A stretch of 64,000 nucleotides of DNA from Oceanicaulis sp. HLUCCA04 (GTDB taxonomy: Bacteria; Pseudomonadota; Alphaproteobacteria; Caulobacterales; Maricaulaceae). The translations under genes and the position numbers were made by a program. Under the pieces are notes generated by a model. It saw nothing but the letters and a program-made list of their open reading frames with translations. It searched no databases and was not told the origin of the DNA. Positions within the stretch are counted from its first letter, which is position 1; every line of letters starts with the position of its first letter. Below, piece after piece: positions 63,062-64,000 of the stretch. Location of the stretch: the NCBI GenBank assembly GCA_001314625.1, contig LJSH01000006.1, forward strand, positions 62,001-126,000. The letters run 5' to 3'.

Positions 63062-64000
63062 ATGAGCGTGCCTGCCAGCGTGTTTGAACACCCCGCTTTC
63101 GACGACCACGAGAAGGTGCTGTTTGCCAGCGATCCGGCCACCGGGCTGCAGGCCATTCTGGCTGTCCACTCCACGGTGCGCGGCCCGGCTGTCGGCGGGT
63201 GCCGCATGTGGGCATATGAAAGCCCGTCGGACGCCGTGACGGACGTGCTGCGCCTGTCACAGGGCATGAGCTACAAGAATATCATGGCCGATCTGCCGAT
63301 TGGCGGCGGCAAGAGCGTCATCATCAGACCGAAAGGCGATTTTGACCGCGACGCGCTGTTCCAGGCGTTCGGCCGTGCCATCGATTCCCTGAATGGCCAT
63401 TATATTTCGGCTGAGGATGTGGGTGTAAGCCCTGAAGACATGCTCAGCGCGCGGCGCGCCACCCGCCACGTTGTCGGCCTGCCCGACGGAACGGGCGACC
63501 CCTCCCCCACCACTGCCAAGGGCGTATTCCTGGGCATTGAGCTTGTGGCGCAGAAGGCACTGGGCAAATCATCTCTCGCCGGCGTGAAAATCGCGGTGCA
63601 GGGCGCCACCGGCCATGTCGGCTCCTACCTTTGCGAACACCTCGCCAACGCCGGCGCAGAGCTGATCCTGACCGACATCAACGAAGAGGCCTTGCAGGCG
63701 CTGGCCAAAAAGCTCGGCGCGAAAACCATCGGCAAGGATGACATCTACGATGCCGAAGCTGACATCTTCACGCCCTGCGCGCTCGGATCGGTCATCAATG
63801 AGAAGACCATCGACCGTCTCAAAGTGCGCGCAGTTGCCGGTGCAGCCAACAACCAGCTTGCCAAGCGCGAGATGGGTGCCGAGCTGATGAAGCGCGGTAT
63901 CGCCTACGCCCCCGACTACGTCATCAATGCCGGCGGCATCATCAATATCATGGGCGAGATTGACAGCCGCTTCGACAAGAAGTGGGTTGAAGGCAAGCTG
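63062..64000 (+). CDS. Leucine/phenylalanine/valine dehydrogenase (partial, 3' end beyond window)
   Basis: The first 313 residues of an NAD-dependent amino-acid dehydrogenase; the frame is open to the window end. It starts at ATG 63062, after AAGGAAAAGGAA. The catalytic lysine region reads GMSYKNIMADLPIGGGKSVI, with SAEDVGVSPEDM following. The NAD domain has VQGATGHVGSYLCEHLANAG, where the usual GxGxVG loop is GATGHVG. TPCALGSVI, AGAANNQLA and PDYVINAGGIINI are family blocks. It deaminates leucine, valine or phenylalanine to keto acids. About 40 residues are missing at the end. Confidence 0.93.
   Translation, partial: MSVPASVFEHPAFDDHEKVLFASDPATGLQAILAVHSTVRGPAVGGCRMWAYESPSDAVTDVLRLSQGMSYKNIMADLPIGGGKSVIIRPKGDFDRDALFQAFGRAIDSLNGHYISAEDVGVSPEDMLSARRATRHVVGLPDGTGDPSPTTAKGVFLGIELVAQKALGKSSLAGVKIAVQGATGHVGSYLCEHLANAGAELILTDINEEALQALAKKLGAKTIGKDDIYDAEADIFTPCALGSVINEKTIDRLKVRAVAGAANNQLAKREMGAELMKRGIAYAPDYVINAGGIINIMGEIDSRFDKKWVEGKL

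Overview
The window is a high-GC chromosomal stretch of an alphaproteobacterium. The best fit is a stalked or marine Maricaulales/Hyphomonadales-type organism (Maricaulis, Oceanicaulis, Glycocaulis). This rests on gene families and order only: the SRP RNA just upstream of dnaX-ybaB, a DUF6356 protein, an SQR-DUF5368 pair, a CycM-like membrane cytochrome c, a CelD/HfsK-like acetyltransferase and a fused aspartokinase-diaminopimelate decarboxylase. There is no rRNA in the window, so the genus is inference.

Layout. 1-2.6 kb: the tail of a membrane protein coupled to a small HTH regulator, a Crp-domain/thioredoxin-reductase-like flavoprotein, slyX and an orphan FitA-like antitoxin. 2.6-8.4 kb (minus strand): a purine operon, guaB-rsmB then guaA, with guaA packed between two accessory genes (a PD-(D/E)XK-like protein and an M15-like protein). 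8.5-16 kb: DUF2254 membrane protein, SDR, FemAB/CelD-type acetyltransferase, a subtilase broken by two opposite homopolymer indels, then rmuC-def-lipoprotein. 16-20.6 kb: a soluble sugar dehydrogenase, then recR, ybaB-dnaX and the SRP RNA. 20.7-31.8 kb: nudC, cytochrome c, NlpC/P60 and M17 peptidases, TPR lipoprotein, methyltransferase, SLC13 permease and a long acetyl-CoA hydrolase/transferase that seems to start at CTG.

31,881-36,175 is a compact (about 4.3 kb) integrated element. It is bounded by a perfect 19-bp direct repeat made from the 3' end of tRNA-Met(CAT), and 25-bp repeats built from 12-bp units lie just inside both ends. It carries a tyrosine integrase beside the tRNA, a small serine recombinase at the far end, a ParB-domain protein, one 76-aa protein and a 398-bp region without a convincing gene. 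It has no recognised cargo and is the most distinctive thing in the window.

36-64 kb is mostly housekeeping: chemoreceptor, TonB-domain protein, two secreted unknown proteins, a beta-oxidation-like trio (thiolase, SDR, enoyl-CoA hydratase), MarC, the LysC-LysA fusion, an ENPP-type phosphodiesterase, AMP nucleosidase, an MHYT-GGDEF-EAL c-di-GMP protein, a phosphatase-pabB-pabC operon, DUF547, alpha/beta hydrolase, NupC-type nucleoside transporter, sulfide:quinone oxidoreductase with DUF5368, hexapeptide acyltransferase, DUF3253 with a uracil-DNA-glycosylase-like protein, and the start of a leucine/phenylalanine/valine dehydrogenase that runs off the end. REP-like hairpin pairs sit in intergenic gaps at 17.2, 42.1 and 57.7 kb.
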